A DNA stretch of 34,002 nucleotides. Source: Candidatus Epulonipiscium sp. (GTDB taxonomy: Bacteria > Bacillota_A > Clostridia > Lachnospirales > Cellulosilyticaceae). Below, one piece after another: positions 25,252 to 32,352 of the stretch. The stretch's first letter is position 1. Every line of letters begins with the position of its first letter. The translations under genes and the position numbers were made by a program. The notes under the pieces were generated by a model. That model was not told the origin of the DNA and ran no database searches. It saw nothing but the letters and a program-made list of their open reading frames with translations. The DNA lies in assembly GCA_012841565.1 (NCBI GenBank), contig DUUM01000247.1, positions 1 to 34,002 on the forward strand. The letters run 5' to 3'.

Positions 25252-25295
25252 AAAAATAAAAAAATACCTCATATGGAATCTCTCCCTACAAGATA
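25252..25295 (-). terminator. Regulated terminator before the antiterminator gene
   Basis: On the minus strand TATCTTGTAGGGA pairs with TTCCATATGAGGTA (one bulge, several G-U) around GAGA, followed by a long T-rich tract. The stem starts at the end of RAT site 2. Confidence 0.8.
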
Positions 25296-25323
25296 GTCTT
25301 GCCTGCATCACCAGTCACAATCT
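25295..25323 (-). promoter_or_regulatory. RAT site 2, antiterminator-gene leader
   Basis: The minus strand reads AGATTGTGACTGGTGATG then CAGGCAAGACT, differing from RAT site 1 at a few bases only. It lies about 15-40 bases after the predicted transcription start, so the regulator should control its own readthrough. Confidence 0.9.
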
Positions 25324-25344
25324 ACAATATTAATTTCTCCATAT

Positions 25345-25373
25345 AGTCTATCAGTTTTTTTTAAAAATGTCAA
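25345..25373 (-). promoter_or_regulatory. Promoter of the antiterminator gene
   Basis: Minus strand TTGACA (25373-25368), 17-base spacer, TAGACT (25350-25345), just ahead of RAT site 2. The -35 is perfect, the -10 is 4/6. Confidence 0.65.
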
Positions 25374-25377
25374 TACC

Positions 25378-25442
25378 TTTTATAAAAAGCACCTTCAGGC
25401 TTTGTGGCTTATAGTTAAACTGCAAAGTGACCCGAAAGTGCT
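25378..25442 (-). terminator. Solo insertion-sequence-end hairpin, copy 1
   Basis: On the minus strand AGCACTTTCGGGTCACTTTG pairs imperfectly with CAAAGCCTGAAGGTGCT, followed by TTTTTATAAAA. It is near-identical to copies at 26895-26958 and 32779-32842, where transposase debris adjoins; here no transposase is left. It lies 36 bases after the ParE-type toxin stop codon and looks able to terminate that operon. Confidence 0.75.
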
Positions 25443-25477
25443 GAATTACCCTGGGGCTTAAAGCTATCCAAACCTAG

Positions 25478-25786
25478 CTATATCAAATTCTTATATTCTC
25501 TTCTTCCATCAACTATTGCATAGATAATAACAGTTTTATTTTCTTCATTCACTTTATAGAATACAAGATGCTTTTCTGCAATCACTACCCTATATCCTTG
25601 CTTTTTTAAAATAGAGTATCTTGGTATACTCCCTGAGTTGGGAAATTCTTGTAGATGATTAATAGCTCGCTCTATTTTATCCAAATATCTAAGAGCAATA
25701 TCAACACTTCCTGAATCATCTGCAATATAAAATATTATATGTCTTAGCTGATCTTCAGCCTTATCTGTTCTTAGAATCTCATACAT
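25478..25786 (-). CDS. ParE/RelE-superfamily toxin
   Basis: A 102-aa type II toxin: MYEILRTDKAEDQLRHIIFYI, a helical middle with ERAINHLQEFPNSGS, then GYRVVIAEKHLVFYKV and a C-terminal IIYAIVDGRREYKNL, the ParE-like arrangement. ParE toxins act on gyrase and RelE toxins on ribosome-bound mRNA; the C-terminal GRREY favours the ParE side but activity is not settled. The start codon overlaps the end of the antitoxin gene by 8 bases, the usual coupling. An insertion-sequence-end hairpin follows as probable terminator. Confidence 0.9.
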   Translation of the reverse strand: MYEILRTDKAEDQLRHIIFYIADDSGSVDIALRYLDKIERAINHLQEFPNSGSIPRYSILKKQGYRVVIAEKHLVFYKVNEENKTVIIYAIVDGRREYKNLI

Positions 25787-26063
25787 CTTCTTTCTTCCTA
25801 TTCATTAAAGATTCACGAACATCATCAAAGGATTTTTGCATGGACTCTACTCTTCCATTTTGCACATCATCTTCTGCTTCTGCTAAGGTTCTGAGCAATT
25901 CTAACTCAGCTTTCATTTGCTTATAATCTTGCAATCCAAGAACTGCTGTATCACCCCGGCCATTTACAGTAATTATAACTGCTTCTCTAGTTTCTTTGCA
26001 CTGCTTAGAAATTTCATTATATTTGTTTCTTAAATCTGCTGATGGTCTAATCGTTAATTCCAT
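25779..26063 (-). CDS. YefM/Phd-family antitoxin
   Basis: A 94-aa antitoxin. The N-terminal DNA-binding fold has the Phd/YefM pattern (IRPSADLRNKYNEISKQ, then EAVIITVNGRGDTAVLGLQD, YKQMKAELELL); the acidic C-terminus (AEAEDDVQNGRVESMQKSFD) should wrap the toxin. GAGGTG SD before ATG. Overlaps the toxin gene by 8 bases. YefM proteins repress their own operon; a perfect ATATGCATAT palindrome touches the -10 of the predicted promoter. Confidence 0.9.
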   Translation of the reverse strand: MELTIRPSADLRNKYNEISKQCKETREAVIITVNGRGDTAVLGLQDYKQMKAELELLRTLAEAEDDVQNGRVESMQKSFDDVRESLMNRKKEDV

Positions 26064-26087
26064 GACTTCACCTCTTTCTATATACTT

Positions 26088-26124
26088 ATATGCATATTAT
26101 ATCATGATTTGACTATGTTGTATA
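26088..26124 (-). promoter_or_regulatory. Toxin-antitoxin promoter with palindromic operator candidate
   Basis: Minus strand TATACA (26124-26119), 17-base spacer, TATAAT (26101-26096). The palindrome ATATGCATAT (26088-26097) overlaps the -10, a suitable spot for autorepression. Confidence 0.5.
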
Positions 26125-26203
26125 TCCAAAGAAGATAAATAGGACAGGCTAAATATAAAAGTACTAATCCATTTTCAACCTTCTAAAGTTATTTTGACTT
26201 GGC

Positions 26204-26398
26204 TTATTTCTTTATACCAGTTAAACTCTTTTTAAAAGCAAATATGACTATAGGTATAATAAATAGCGGTCTAATCTACCAACTTAAAACATTATGATGT
26301 TTATTAAATGCCCAGTTAAAGAATAAATCATTGTTAAGAAATACTAATATAAATATTACTGTGGCTATTGCAAATATCATTCCCAATACAAAATCCAT
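26204..26398 (-). pseudogene. Small two-helix membrane protein broken by TAG
   Basis: ATG at 26398 opens a 64-codon frame with an amber TAG at codon 41 (26278-26276). Before it: VLGMIFAIATVIFILVFL, a membrane helix, then a polar NKHHNVLSW; after it: IRPLFIIPIVIFAFKKSL, a second helix, ending at TAA 26206-26204. The frame and hydrophobic pattern continue through the stop, so one two-helix protein was split by a point change. The SD is poor. It lies between the toxin-antitoxin pair and the deleted insertion sequence. Family not recognised. Nothing else was seen in 26125-26427. Confidence 0.6.
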
Positions 26399-26427
26399 CT
26401 TCTTACTCAACTAATAACCTGCCTTTA

Positions 26428-26814
26428 TTAGAGCACTTTCGGCTCTGCAACTGTATAGCCATCAATCGTTCCATTTTTAAACACTTTATTTTCCTTAGCT
26501 TTTTTGACGATACTTGATGTAAAGTTTTCTAAACCTGATAGTTCAATCCTCTTAAACACTTCTCTTATAACATCAATCTGGGGTAGTTTTGTCTTTCTCG
26601 ATATATCGCCTTGAAAATCCTTGCTTCGTATTTTACATTTTAATTCATTCAAACTTTGTATCCTCACTAGAAAGCCTATTAAAACTGGAAGTATTGCTTC
26701 CGAAGTGTGGTAAGTTGGATTTACCCTATTATCACTTAGTCTACCAAGTGTATTTTCTATCTTATAAACTTTCTTCATATATTCTAATAACTTACGTAAA
26801 TAACTTTTTCTCAT
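26428..26814 (-). pseudogene. Transposase N-terminal fragment
   Basis: 128 codons starting MRKSYLRKLLEYMKKVYKIE behind a GGAGG SD, matching the N-terminal part of a clostridial DDE-type transposase. The reading NGTIDGYTVA would normally lead into the catalytic region; instead it runs into AEPKVL and stops, and those last codons are the terminal repeat of the element (AGCACTTTCGG on the plus strand). So the catalytic part was removed by a deletion that fused the N-terminal part to the element's far end. Not active on its own. A second, shorter copy is at 32.5-32.7 kb. Confidence 0.75.
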
Positions 26815-26958
26815 GGCCAACCTCCATTCTATGCTTGATATAGAATAGGGTAACCATTTATCTGTTTTTACTAAGAAAATCGGAATTTGTGACATTTATA
26901 AAAAGCACCTTCGGGCTTTGAGTTGTCTAGTTAAGCCTCAAAATGACCCAAAAGTGCT
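26432..26958 (-). mobile_element. Internally deleted insertion sequence (MITE-like)
   Basis: About 527 bp bounded by AGCACTTTCGG at the left and its imperfect inverse (CCCAAAAGTGCT) at the right. It holds the transposase fragment and, at the right end, hairpin copy 2. No clear target-site duplication is seen. The IS family is not determined. Confidence 0.6.
26895..26958 (-). terminator. Insertion-sequence-end hairpin, copy 2
   Basis: Minus strand AGCACTTTTGGGTCATTTTG pairs with AAAGCCCGAAGGTGCT, then TTTTTATAAA. It lies 37 bases after the response-regulator stop codon and before the transposase fragment, so it can end the upstream operon and shield the element. Confidence 0.75.
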
Positions 26959-26994
26959 GGTAAAACAAGGCATTTCCGGAAGCTTGTAGCCTTG

Positions 26995-27678
26995 CTATAT
27001 TTTAAATCTATATCCTGCTCCCCATACGGTTTCAATATATTGACGTCCTTCAGTATTAGCCTCAATTTTTTCTCTTATTCTTGCTATATGTACAGTTATG
27101 GTTGATGCATTTGATAAGGAATCATAGCCCCAAACCCTTTCAAATAGATCCTCTTTATTATAAACTCTATTTGGGTTTTCTACTAGAAATAAGAGCAAAT
27201 CAAACTCTTTTTGAGTCAAGAAAACCTCTAGATCATCTATATAAACTCTGCGGTCTTGCTTATTGATCGATAATGATTCAACTGTTATTAACTTTGTATT
27301 AGGTGTGTGTTTAAACCTTTCATATGTTTTTATATGACTATTGACCCTGGCTACCAGTTCACCCATACCAAAAGGTTTGGTTATATAATCGTCAGCTCCC
27401 AAGTTTAATCCTTTAATCTTAAATATTTCATCGGATTTTGCAGATACAATCAGCACAGGCATTTCTTTTGTAGCTGATATTTCTCTTAGTATGTCAAAGC
27501 CGTCTTTTTTGGGTAGCATTAAATCCAAAATAATTAAATCAAAGTCTTCATTTTTAATACACTCAAGACCAGAGTTACCATCAAAAGCGCATACGACCTG
27601 GTAACCACTCATCTCTAAATAGTCTTTTTGAATCTCCGATATGCTTTTATCATCTTCAATTATCAAAATCCGTTTCAC
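26995..27678 (-). CDS. OmpR-family response regulator
   Basis: A 227-aa two-component regulator. Receiver: acidic pair Glu8-Asp9-Asp10, phospho-acceptor Asp52 (LIILDLMLPKKDG), Thr/Ser region LIVSAKSD, Lys101 (DYITKPFG). Winged-helix output: EFDLLLFLVENPNRVYNKEDL, then SNASTITVHIARIREKIE and VWGAGYRFKI at the end. GTG start with AGGAG SD. It is the last gene of a five-gene operon, 4 bases after the kinase stop. Likely controls its own operon: paired TTATTAA repeats lie upstream of the first gene. Confidence 0.95.
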   Translation of the reverse strand: MKRILIIEDDKSISEIQKDYLEMSGYQVVCAFDGNSGLECIKNEDFDLIILDLMLPKKDGFDILREISATKEMPVLIVSAKSDEIFKIKGLNLGADDYITKPFGMGELVARVNSHIKTYERFKHTPNTKLITVESLSINKQDRRVYIDDLEVFLTQKEFDLLLFLVENPNRVYNKEDLFERVWGYDSLSNASTITVHIARIREKIEANTEGRQYIETVWGAGYRFKI

Positions 27679-27682
27679 TTTA

Positions 27683-28999
27683 TCACTCCTGCTCTTTAAC
27701 CTTTTTCAGGGATATAATAATTGAGGCTCCCTGACCCTTCTCACTAATTGCCCATATTCGCCCGCCCAAACCTTCAACAATTTGTTTTGCAATTGCAAGC
27801 CCCAAACCACTTGAACCCTTAACTTCTCTTGCAGTATCAGCCCTGTAAAATCGCTCAAAAACATGGGGCAAATCCTGTTTACTGATTCCTTTTCCATTAT
27901 CCTTAAATTCTATTATAACTGAGGAATTTGTTTCCCTTAATATTATTTTAAGCTGACCTGTTTGTGTCTCAATGCTTCTTTTAGCATTATCCATAATATT
28001 CTGAATCACTCGCTTAAATTTTTCAATATCTATTATAACAAAATATGTGGCTGATAATTCATTCTCAAACATTATCCTTTTATTTTCATACAAAAAGTCT
28101 TCTAAATTATCTTGGGTACAGCCCTCTATATATTTTTCAATATGAACCTTACCTTTTTCAAATGTCATTTGATTTAAATCTAGCCTAGAGTATAATAATA
28201 AATCTTCAATCATTGTATTTATCATCTTTGTTTTTTCAACGGCTTTTGATAAGTAATATTGTTTCTTTTCATCAGTATTTGCAACCCCGTCTAGAACTCC
28301 GTCTATATATCCCCTTATTGATGTTACAGGAGTTTTAAGGTCATGTGAAATGCTTGATATTAAAAACTTTCTATTGTCATCAACTTTTTGCTGATAATAA
28401 AGGGAATTTTTTAACTGAAGGCGTAATTGTTCGAAAGCAGTTCCCAGCTCTCTAATTTCTCCATATCCCTTGTCTGTAATTGCCGTTTCAAGTTCTCCAA
28501 TCCTTAGCTTCTTTGTTTCCTTTGTTAAATCAATAATAGGAACTATAATGTTTTTCATATTATTTCTTTGAACAATTAAACTGGCTATAACAAAGACAAT
28601 TAGAAAAGTTACAAAAACAAAAATCAGGAGTGACCTATAGTAATCACTAACATTTATAATTTCATTAAGGATTATTATCCTATAATTACTGCCATTTTCC
28701 ATTGTAAAGTTTTCAACATTTATTTTGTATCTATTATTCTCATATTCATAATAATTATTTTCAATACTAAGATTCATCAGCATTTCTTTCGTCTGTAGTA
28801 TGGTAAAGTCTTCGCTATTATATACAATGTTGCCGCTTTCCATTACAACAACGGCTGTTTGACCTAATCCCCCAGTAATATGGGATGTATTAAATATATT
28901 ATAAAAATAGGTATATGCAAAACCCAAGCAACTAGTAATAAGAATTGTGCTTATGAGAATTAATATACTTTGTGTTGAAAATCTTTGTCTTAATTTCAT
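27683..28999 (-). CDS. Sensor histidine kinase
   Basis: A 438-aa membrane kinase. TM1 about 12-32, an extracytoplasmic sensor of about 90 residues with no known fold, TM2 about 123-143, HAMP (about 144-196), HisKA with His219 (ISSISHDLKTPVTSIRGYID), HATPase with N-box NIMDNAKRSIE, G1 FKDNGKGISKQDLPHVFERF and G2 SSGLGLAIAKQIV. The size of the sensor loop points to an external signal rather than the short-loop bacitracin-type sensing through the transporter. SD AGGATG. 9 bases after the permease stop; partner of the regulator that follows. Confidence 0.93.
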   Translation of the reverse strand: MKLRQRFSTQSILILISTILITSCLGFAYTYFYNIFNTSHITGGLGQTAVVVMESGNIVYNSEDFTILQTKEMLMNLSIENNYYEYENNRYKINVENFTMENGSNYRIIILNEIINVSDYYRSLLIFVFVTFLIVFVIASLIVQRNNMKNIIVPIIDLTKETKKLRIGELETAITDKGYGEIRELGTAFEQLRLQLKNSLYYQQKVDDNRKFLISSISHDLKTPVTSIRGYIDGVLDGVANTDEKKQYYLSKAVEKTKMINTMIEDLLLYSRLDLNQMTFEKGKVHIEKYIEGCTQDNLEDFLYENKRIMFENELSATYFVIIDIEKFKRVIQNIMDNAKRSIETQTGQLKIILRETNSSVIIEFKDNGKGISKQDLPHVFERFYRADTAREVKGSSGLGLAIAKQIVEGLGGRIWAISEKGQGASIIISLKKVKEQE

Positions 29000-29008
29000 A
29001 CCATCATC

Positions 29009-29752
29009 CTAAACATCCTTTTTTTCAAAGAAGTAATAGCCTGCTGCTATTAACATTATACCGTAACCAAGCAAAATTAGAAATATCCTAAAAATCTTAC
29101 TATAATTTATATAACTTCCTAATATCAATCTATGCCAATTAAAAGTAGATGTAAATAGAAAGCTTTGAATTTGTGGAAAAACTAAGCTTAATCCGTTAAG
29201 TAGTAGAAATAGGGCAATAGAAAGCATAAAGGCACTGGTTGTACCCTTTGCAATATTGGAAATCAAAACAACTACTAATGCAAAGATAAAAATTGGCATA
29301 AATGCCATCATATAAGATATTAATACTTTAAAAAGATTTGGTGTGCTTCTATTTATAATGAGTGAGGTAATAACCGAAAGGATCATAACAAAAGCTAAAT
29401 TACCAATTAGAAAAGTGGCCCCTGCAAGGATTTTACCAAAAAACACCTTTACCCTTGATGCTGGCCCCGTGAGGGTCAGTTTAATGGTATGATCCGCAAA
29501 TTCACCAACAAACATGTCAATACAGATAAATGCAGTAAAAAGTGGAAAAAGTGAGTAGCTTAAAATCGTCAGAACCATTATTGAAAATTCCGAGCTTCCT
29601 GTCACACGTATTCCTGCAAAGTTATTGACTAAGTACACCATAATTGCTAACACTATAACAGATAGCACTGAGAATATCAATCCTGCAGTTATCTTTTTCT
29701 TTTTTGATATTTTAAATATTTCATTTATATAAACCGCTTTAAGAATCTCCAC
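29009..29752 (-). CDS. ABC-2 type transporter permease
   Basis: A 247-aa membrane protein with about six hydrophobic segments and an N-terminal cytoplasmic stretch (VYINEIFKISKKKK), as in ABC-2/BcrB/NatB-type permeases. The segment ICIDMFVGEFADHTIKLTLTGP..RVKVFFGKIL is the typical ABC-2 coupling region. GTG start at 29752; the frame overlaps the ATPase gene by 14 bases, so the two are translationally coupled. Partner of the ATPase upstream. Likely exports or removes a peptide or lipid-active compound, by analogy to antimicrobial-resistance ABC systems; substrate unknown. Confidence 0.88.
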   Translation of the reverse strand: MEILKAVYINEIFKISKKKKITAGLIFSVLSVIVLAIMVYLVNNFAGIRVTGSSEFSIMVLTILSYSLFPLFTAFICIDMFVGEFADHTIKLTLTGPASRVKVFFGKILAGATFLIGNLAFVMILSVITSLIINRSTPNLFKVLISYMMAFMPIFIFALVVVLISNIAKGTTSAFMLSIALFLLLNGLSLVFPQIQSFLFTSTFNWHRLILGSYINYSKIFRIFLILLGYGIMLIAAGYYFFEKKDV

Positions 29753-30464
29753 CTAAATCAACCTCACTTAAATAATAATTCTCCAGAGAAGAATAGTTTT
29801 TTAGAATATTTTGTGTGCTATCAATCCCTAGAAGTCTTCCACCGTATAAAATTCCAACTTTATTGCATGTAAGTTCTATGTCATGTATTAAATGGCTAGA
29901 GATAAAAAATGTTGTTTTCTCCTGCTTTGACAGATTAACGATTAATTCCCTCATTTGAACCATTCCTTCAATATCTAACCCATTAAAGGGTTCATCCAAA
30001 ATTATAATACTAGGATTTGATAAAATTGCCATGGCAATACCAAGTCTTTGTTTCATTCCTAAAGAATAATTTTTTATTTTTTCATTCTTATAGTTAATAA
30101 GCCCTGTAATCTTTAAGCTTTTATCAATTTGTCTATCATTCACATCATCATAAAATCGTGCGCATAATTTCATGTTTTCATAAGCTGTTAAATAGGGGAA
30201 TGGGGTTACACTTTCTATAATACAACCAACGTTTTTCATTGCTTGTTCATAATCCTTTGAAATGCTATAACCATTTATTCTAACATCGCCTTTATCAGTT
30301 TTCATAAGACCGACCATAATTTTCATTGCAGTGGTTTTCCCTGATCCATTTGGTCCTAAAAAACCAAATATTTCCCCGCGGTTAATTTCTAAGTTAATAT
30401 CCTGTATACCACGATTGTTTTTGTATTTTTTTGATAGATTTTCAATTATAATTGCTTTGTCCAA
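29739..30464 (-). CDS. ABC transporter ATPase (BcrA/NatA type)
   Basis: A 241-aa ATPase: Walker A GPNGSGKTT (37-45), VGCIIESVTPFPYLTAYENM (Q-loop region with the Glu-rich form typical of BcrA/NisF-like ATPases), signature YSLGMKQRLGIAMA, Walker B IIILDEPFNGLD, switch region FFISSHLIHDIE. The E-for-Q in the Q-loop (IIE) is a mark of lantibiotic/bacitracin-type immunity transporters, which supports an antimicrobial or envelope-stress role. SD AAGGAGG. It follows the secreted-protein gene by 64 bases that hold a strong hairpin. Confidence 0.93.
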   Translation of the reverse strand: MDKAIIIENLSKKYKNNRGIQDINLEINRGEIFGFLGPNGSGKTTAMKIMVGLMKTDKGDVRINGYSISKDYEQAMKNVGCIIESVTPFPYLTAYENMKLCARFYDDVNDRQIDKSLKITGLINYKNEKIKNYSLGMKQRLGIAMAILSNPSIIILDEPFNGLDIEGMVQMRELIVNLSKQEKTTFFISSHLIHDIELTCNKVGILYGGRLLGIDSTQNILKNYSSLENYYLSEVDLGGDS

Positions 30465-30481
30465 TATTTATCCTCCTTAAA

Positions 30482-30530
30482 AATAACATATAGGTGCAAA
30501 AGTAAAACTTTTGCACCTTCTTAAGTTATT
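30482..30530 (-). terminator. Intercistronic hairpin after the secreted-protein gene
   Basis: AGGTGCAAAAGT and ACTTTTGCACCT form a perfect 12-bp stem with loop AAA; outer AATAAC/GTTATT extends it. On the minus strand only a loose T-rich stretch follows. It may be a partial terminator or an RNA-stability element that lowers expression of the four downstream genes relative to the first. Confidence 0.65.
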
Positions 30531-31788
30531 ATTCAAATACTCTAATAAACGTGCGGTCAAATCCATCAACAGTTTCATGGGAATAGCCGCCATTTTCTTT
30601 ATCTATTCTAACATTAAAAGCTATATCAATATTTGGGGAATTTGATCCATATCTATCGATAACTCCTTTTTGTTTTTCACCTTTACCATTTGTATAATTA
30701 ATTATTGTATAATAATTAATTTGATCATCACTTGAGTAAAAATCAAAACTTGTTGTGGCTTCAGCTTCATATCCTTCATTATAGGTCTCATAATATTTAC
30801 CTTTTATGTTGCCATTTTCAACAGAAGTTATTTCTATAAACCTTTCTCCACGCTTTTCAAAGGAATTGTTTTCTACTTTAACAATGTCATTTTTGTATTT
30901 TCCAACATATTTACTATCAAATACTTGGCCCTCTGTACTGTATGTGACTTTTTGGCCATCTAAGTTTGGAGCTTTAACAACTGTGCTATTAACATCCTTT
31001 ATATCAATTGAAAACTCCAAAGAATAAATATGTTCAGTACCTTTACTATCTTGTGCGGATATACTTGCAGTAAAAATACCACTTTCTAGAATGCCTTCTT
31101 CATTTTCAATAGCCTTCCCTGATGCATCTGTAAGGTATATATTTGATTTAGGAGATGGGACATTAAAATCTTTTGCACTTCTTTCATCAAGTATACTATA
31201 TTTAAAGATAAAGGAAGAAACAGCATTGGCAATAGAAGGAATTTGAGTCTCAGATAAATTTCCCACATACATTTTCTTTCCTGCGGATTCCTCCACTTGA
31301 ATGGCATTTTGTAAGCTTCCCATAAAGGCATCAAGAACCTTTTCTGCATCTTTCATTTGCTCATCTTCAAATGGGTTTTCAATTATTTTACTGGTTTTAT
31401 TATTGGTTTTTCGTTTCTCTGTCACTTTATAAGAGCCATCATCAGAGTTTTTGTATATACTCTGTTTTTTATCACTATACCAACTGCTTTCTCTTATTTC
31501 ACCTTTTTCTAAATCCTTATTTCTTGATTCTTGAGCTTGATTCTTAATATCGTATTTTGCATTAGAGATTGATTCCATAAATACCTTGCCGTCAACTTTA
31601 AGGGATATGGTAGCCTCAGCAGTGAAGTTGTCAACTTCATTAGTTAATTTTGCCATTGTTGTCTTCACGGAATTTTTCAAGCTATAATACCCTGAGCCAA
31701 GCATAATATCTGCAAAAGCTGATGTTGTTAAAAGCGTAGCACCAAGAGCAAAAGCACATATTGTAGCAGTTTTCTTACTAAATTTCAT
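30529..31788 (-). CDS. Secreted protein of unknown function, first gene of the ABC/two-component operon
   Basis: A 419-aa exported protein: signal peptide MKFSKKTATICAFALGATLL followed by TTSAFA with cleavage likely after AFA (about residue 26); no lipobox Cys and no other membrane segment. The mature part is beta-rich and charged, begins LGSGYYSLKNSVKTTMAKL, and contains repeated strands of the kind T.EATISLKVDGK, and ends VRIDKENGGYSHETVDGFD..RTFIRVFE. I recognise no domain; the N-terminal region has a loosely LolA-like alternation of amphipathic strands, so lipid or peptide binding is possible. AGGAGG SD. Placement ahead of the ABC and two-component genes suggests a client, sensor accessory or sacrificial target. 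Confidence 0.75.
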   Translation of the reverse strand: MKFSKKTATICAFALGATLLTTSAFADIMLGSGYYSLKNSVKTTMAKLTNEVDNFTAEATISLKVDGKVFMESISNAKYDIKNQAQESRNKDLEKGEIRESSWYSDKKQSIYKNSDDGSYKVTEKRKTNNKTSKIIENPFEDEQMKDAEKVLDAFMGSLQNAIQVEESAGKKMYVGNLSETQIPSIANAVSSFIFKYSILDERSAKDFNVPSPKSNIYLTDASGKAIENEEGILESGIFTASISAQDSKGTEHIYSLEFSIDIKDVNSTVVKAPNLDGQKVTYSTEGQVFDSKYVGKYKNDIVKVENNSFEKRGERFIEITSVENGNIKGKYYETYNEGYEAEATTSFDFYSSDDQINYYTIINYTNGKGEKQKGVIDRYGSNSPNIDIAFNVRIDKENGGYSHETVDGFDRTFIRVFE

Positions 31789-31851
31789 TTTCTTTGCCTC
31801 CTATTATATAATTTACTAACATAAGCTTAAGCATTTATGTTGTTTAATTAG

Positions 31852-31905
31852 ATTATACATTATTGACCTTGAATAACTCTAAACTAATTATTAACATTTT
31901 ATTAA
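31852..31905 (-). promoter_or_regulatory. Operon promoter with paired response-regulator-like repeats
   Basis: Minus-strand -10 TATAAT (31857-31852); no good -35 at 17 bases. TTATTAA occurs at 31888-31894 and 31899-31905 (plus strand), 11 bp apart, just upstream of the weak -35: the usual layout for an OmpR/PhoB-type activator. Downstream, AACATAA/TTATGTT (31818-31824, 31835-31841) could form a leader hairpin. Confidence 0.4.
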
Positions 31906-31960
31906 GTTTGGGATAGTTGGTTGCACAAATGACCTTAGGGAAAATAGTCCTTCCAGGTCA

Positions 31961-32035
31961 TTAATTTGGTATGTACATATGGTCTTCCATTTCAGCTGAA
32001 AAATCCACATGCCCTGGGGTATCTAATAAAGTAAT
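31961..32035 (-). pseudogene. Sliver of a translation-factor GTPase
   Basis: 24 codons on the minus strand read ITLLDTPGHVDFSAEMEDHM then YIPN and a stop. DTPGH is the G3 motif of EF-G/TetM-type GTPases, and TLLDTPGHVDFSAEME is the form in the clostridial translation-factor GTPase family. Nothing before or after continues it. A relic about 4% of the original gene. Confidence 0.6.
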
Positions 32036-32041
32036 TTAGGA

Positions 32042-32082
32042 TAAAAAAAGCTGACTCCTGTGCAATACAGAAATCAGCTTTT
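32042..32082 (-). terminator. Terminator in the relic region
   Basis: Minus strand AAAAGCTGA...TCAGCTTTT with an inner CTGT/ACAG pairing, followed by a T-run. It would end transcripts of the fragment at 32121-32243. Confidence 0.75.
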
Positions 32083-32120
32083 AGCTACATGGGCTTTTTA
32101 TACTCTTTAAAGGGCAACGT

Positions 32121-32243
32121 CTAGTTTTGCACTTCTATCTCTTCAGCCACACCATCTTCTACTTCAATATCTACTATATGCCCTGCTTTTAAGCTGTTTA
32201 CATTCGGTTTCTTGTTACCCTTTTCAAACTCAAAATTTGTTAT
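32121..32243 (-). pseudogene. C-terminal fragment of an unknown protein
   Basis: About 40 codons on the minus strand: ITNFEFEKGNKKPNVNSLKA, then GHIVDIEVEDGVAEEIEVQN and a TAG stop. There is no start codon or SD, and the frame runs back into the tRNA remnant. The short-strand, acidic pattern (GxxVxIEVEDGVA..IEV) is reminiscent of small OB-like repeats (DUF5666 type), which is only a resemblance. A terminator follows, as for a true gene end. Confidence 0.35.
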
Positions 32244-32255
32244 CGGAAAGGGTGT

Positions 32256-32283
32256 GTGGATTCGAATCCCACCACCAGCACCA
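32256..32283 (+). tRNA. tRNA 3'-end fragment (probably Leu), possible att remnant
   Basis: TTCGAAT forms a T-loop (32261-32267), flanked by GTGGA and CCCAC, then an acceptor 3' strand CACCAGC, discriminator A and encoded CCA (32281-32283). One T-stem pair (A-C) is broken at the usually invariant G53-C61. No D-arm or anticodon arm precedes it, so only the last third of a tRNA is present. A 5' partner GCTGGTG would suit tRNA-Leu. A strong terminator follows at once, as after a real tRNA gene. Confidence 0.55.
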
Positions 32284-32291
32284 TTTTATGG

Positions 32292-32326
32292 GTAGGTTTA
32301 AGCAACTATGCTTAAACCTACTTTTC
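32292..32326 (+). terminator. Terminator after the tRNA fragment
   Basis: GTAGGTTTAAGCA and TGCTTAAACCTAC form a perfect 13-bp stem with loop ACTA, then TTTTCTT on the plus strand. Confidence 0.9.
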
Positions 32327-32352
32327 TTATCTTTATGATTTAATCTAAATAA

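Noticed and set aside
26276..26278. Pyrrolysine or selenocysteine-type recoding at the TAG
   Set aside because: No sign of pyl genes, and the small membrane protein is not a family that uses pyrrolysine; selenocysteine uses UGA.
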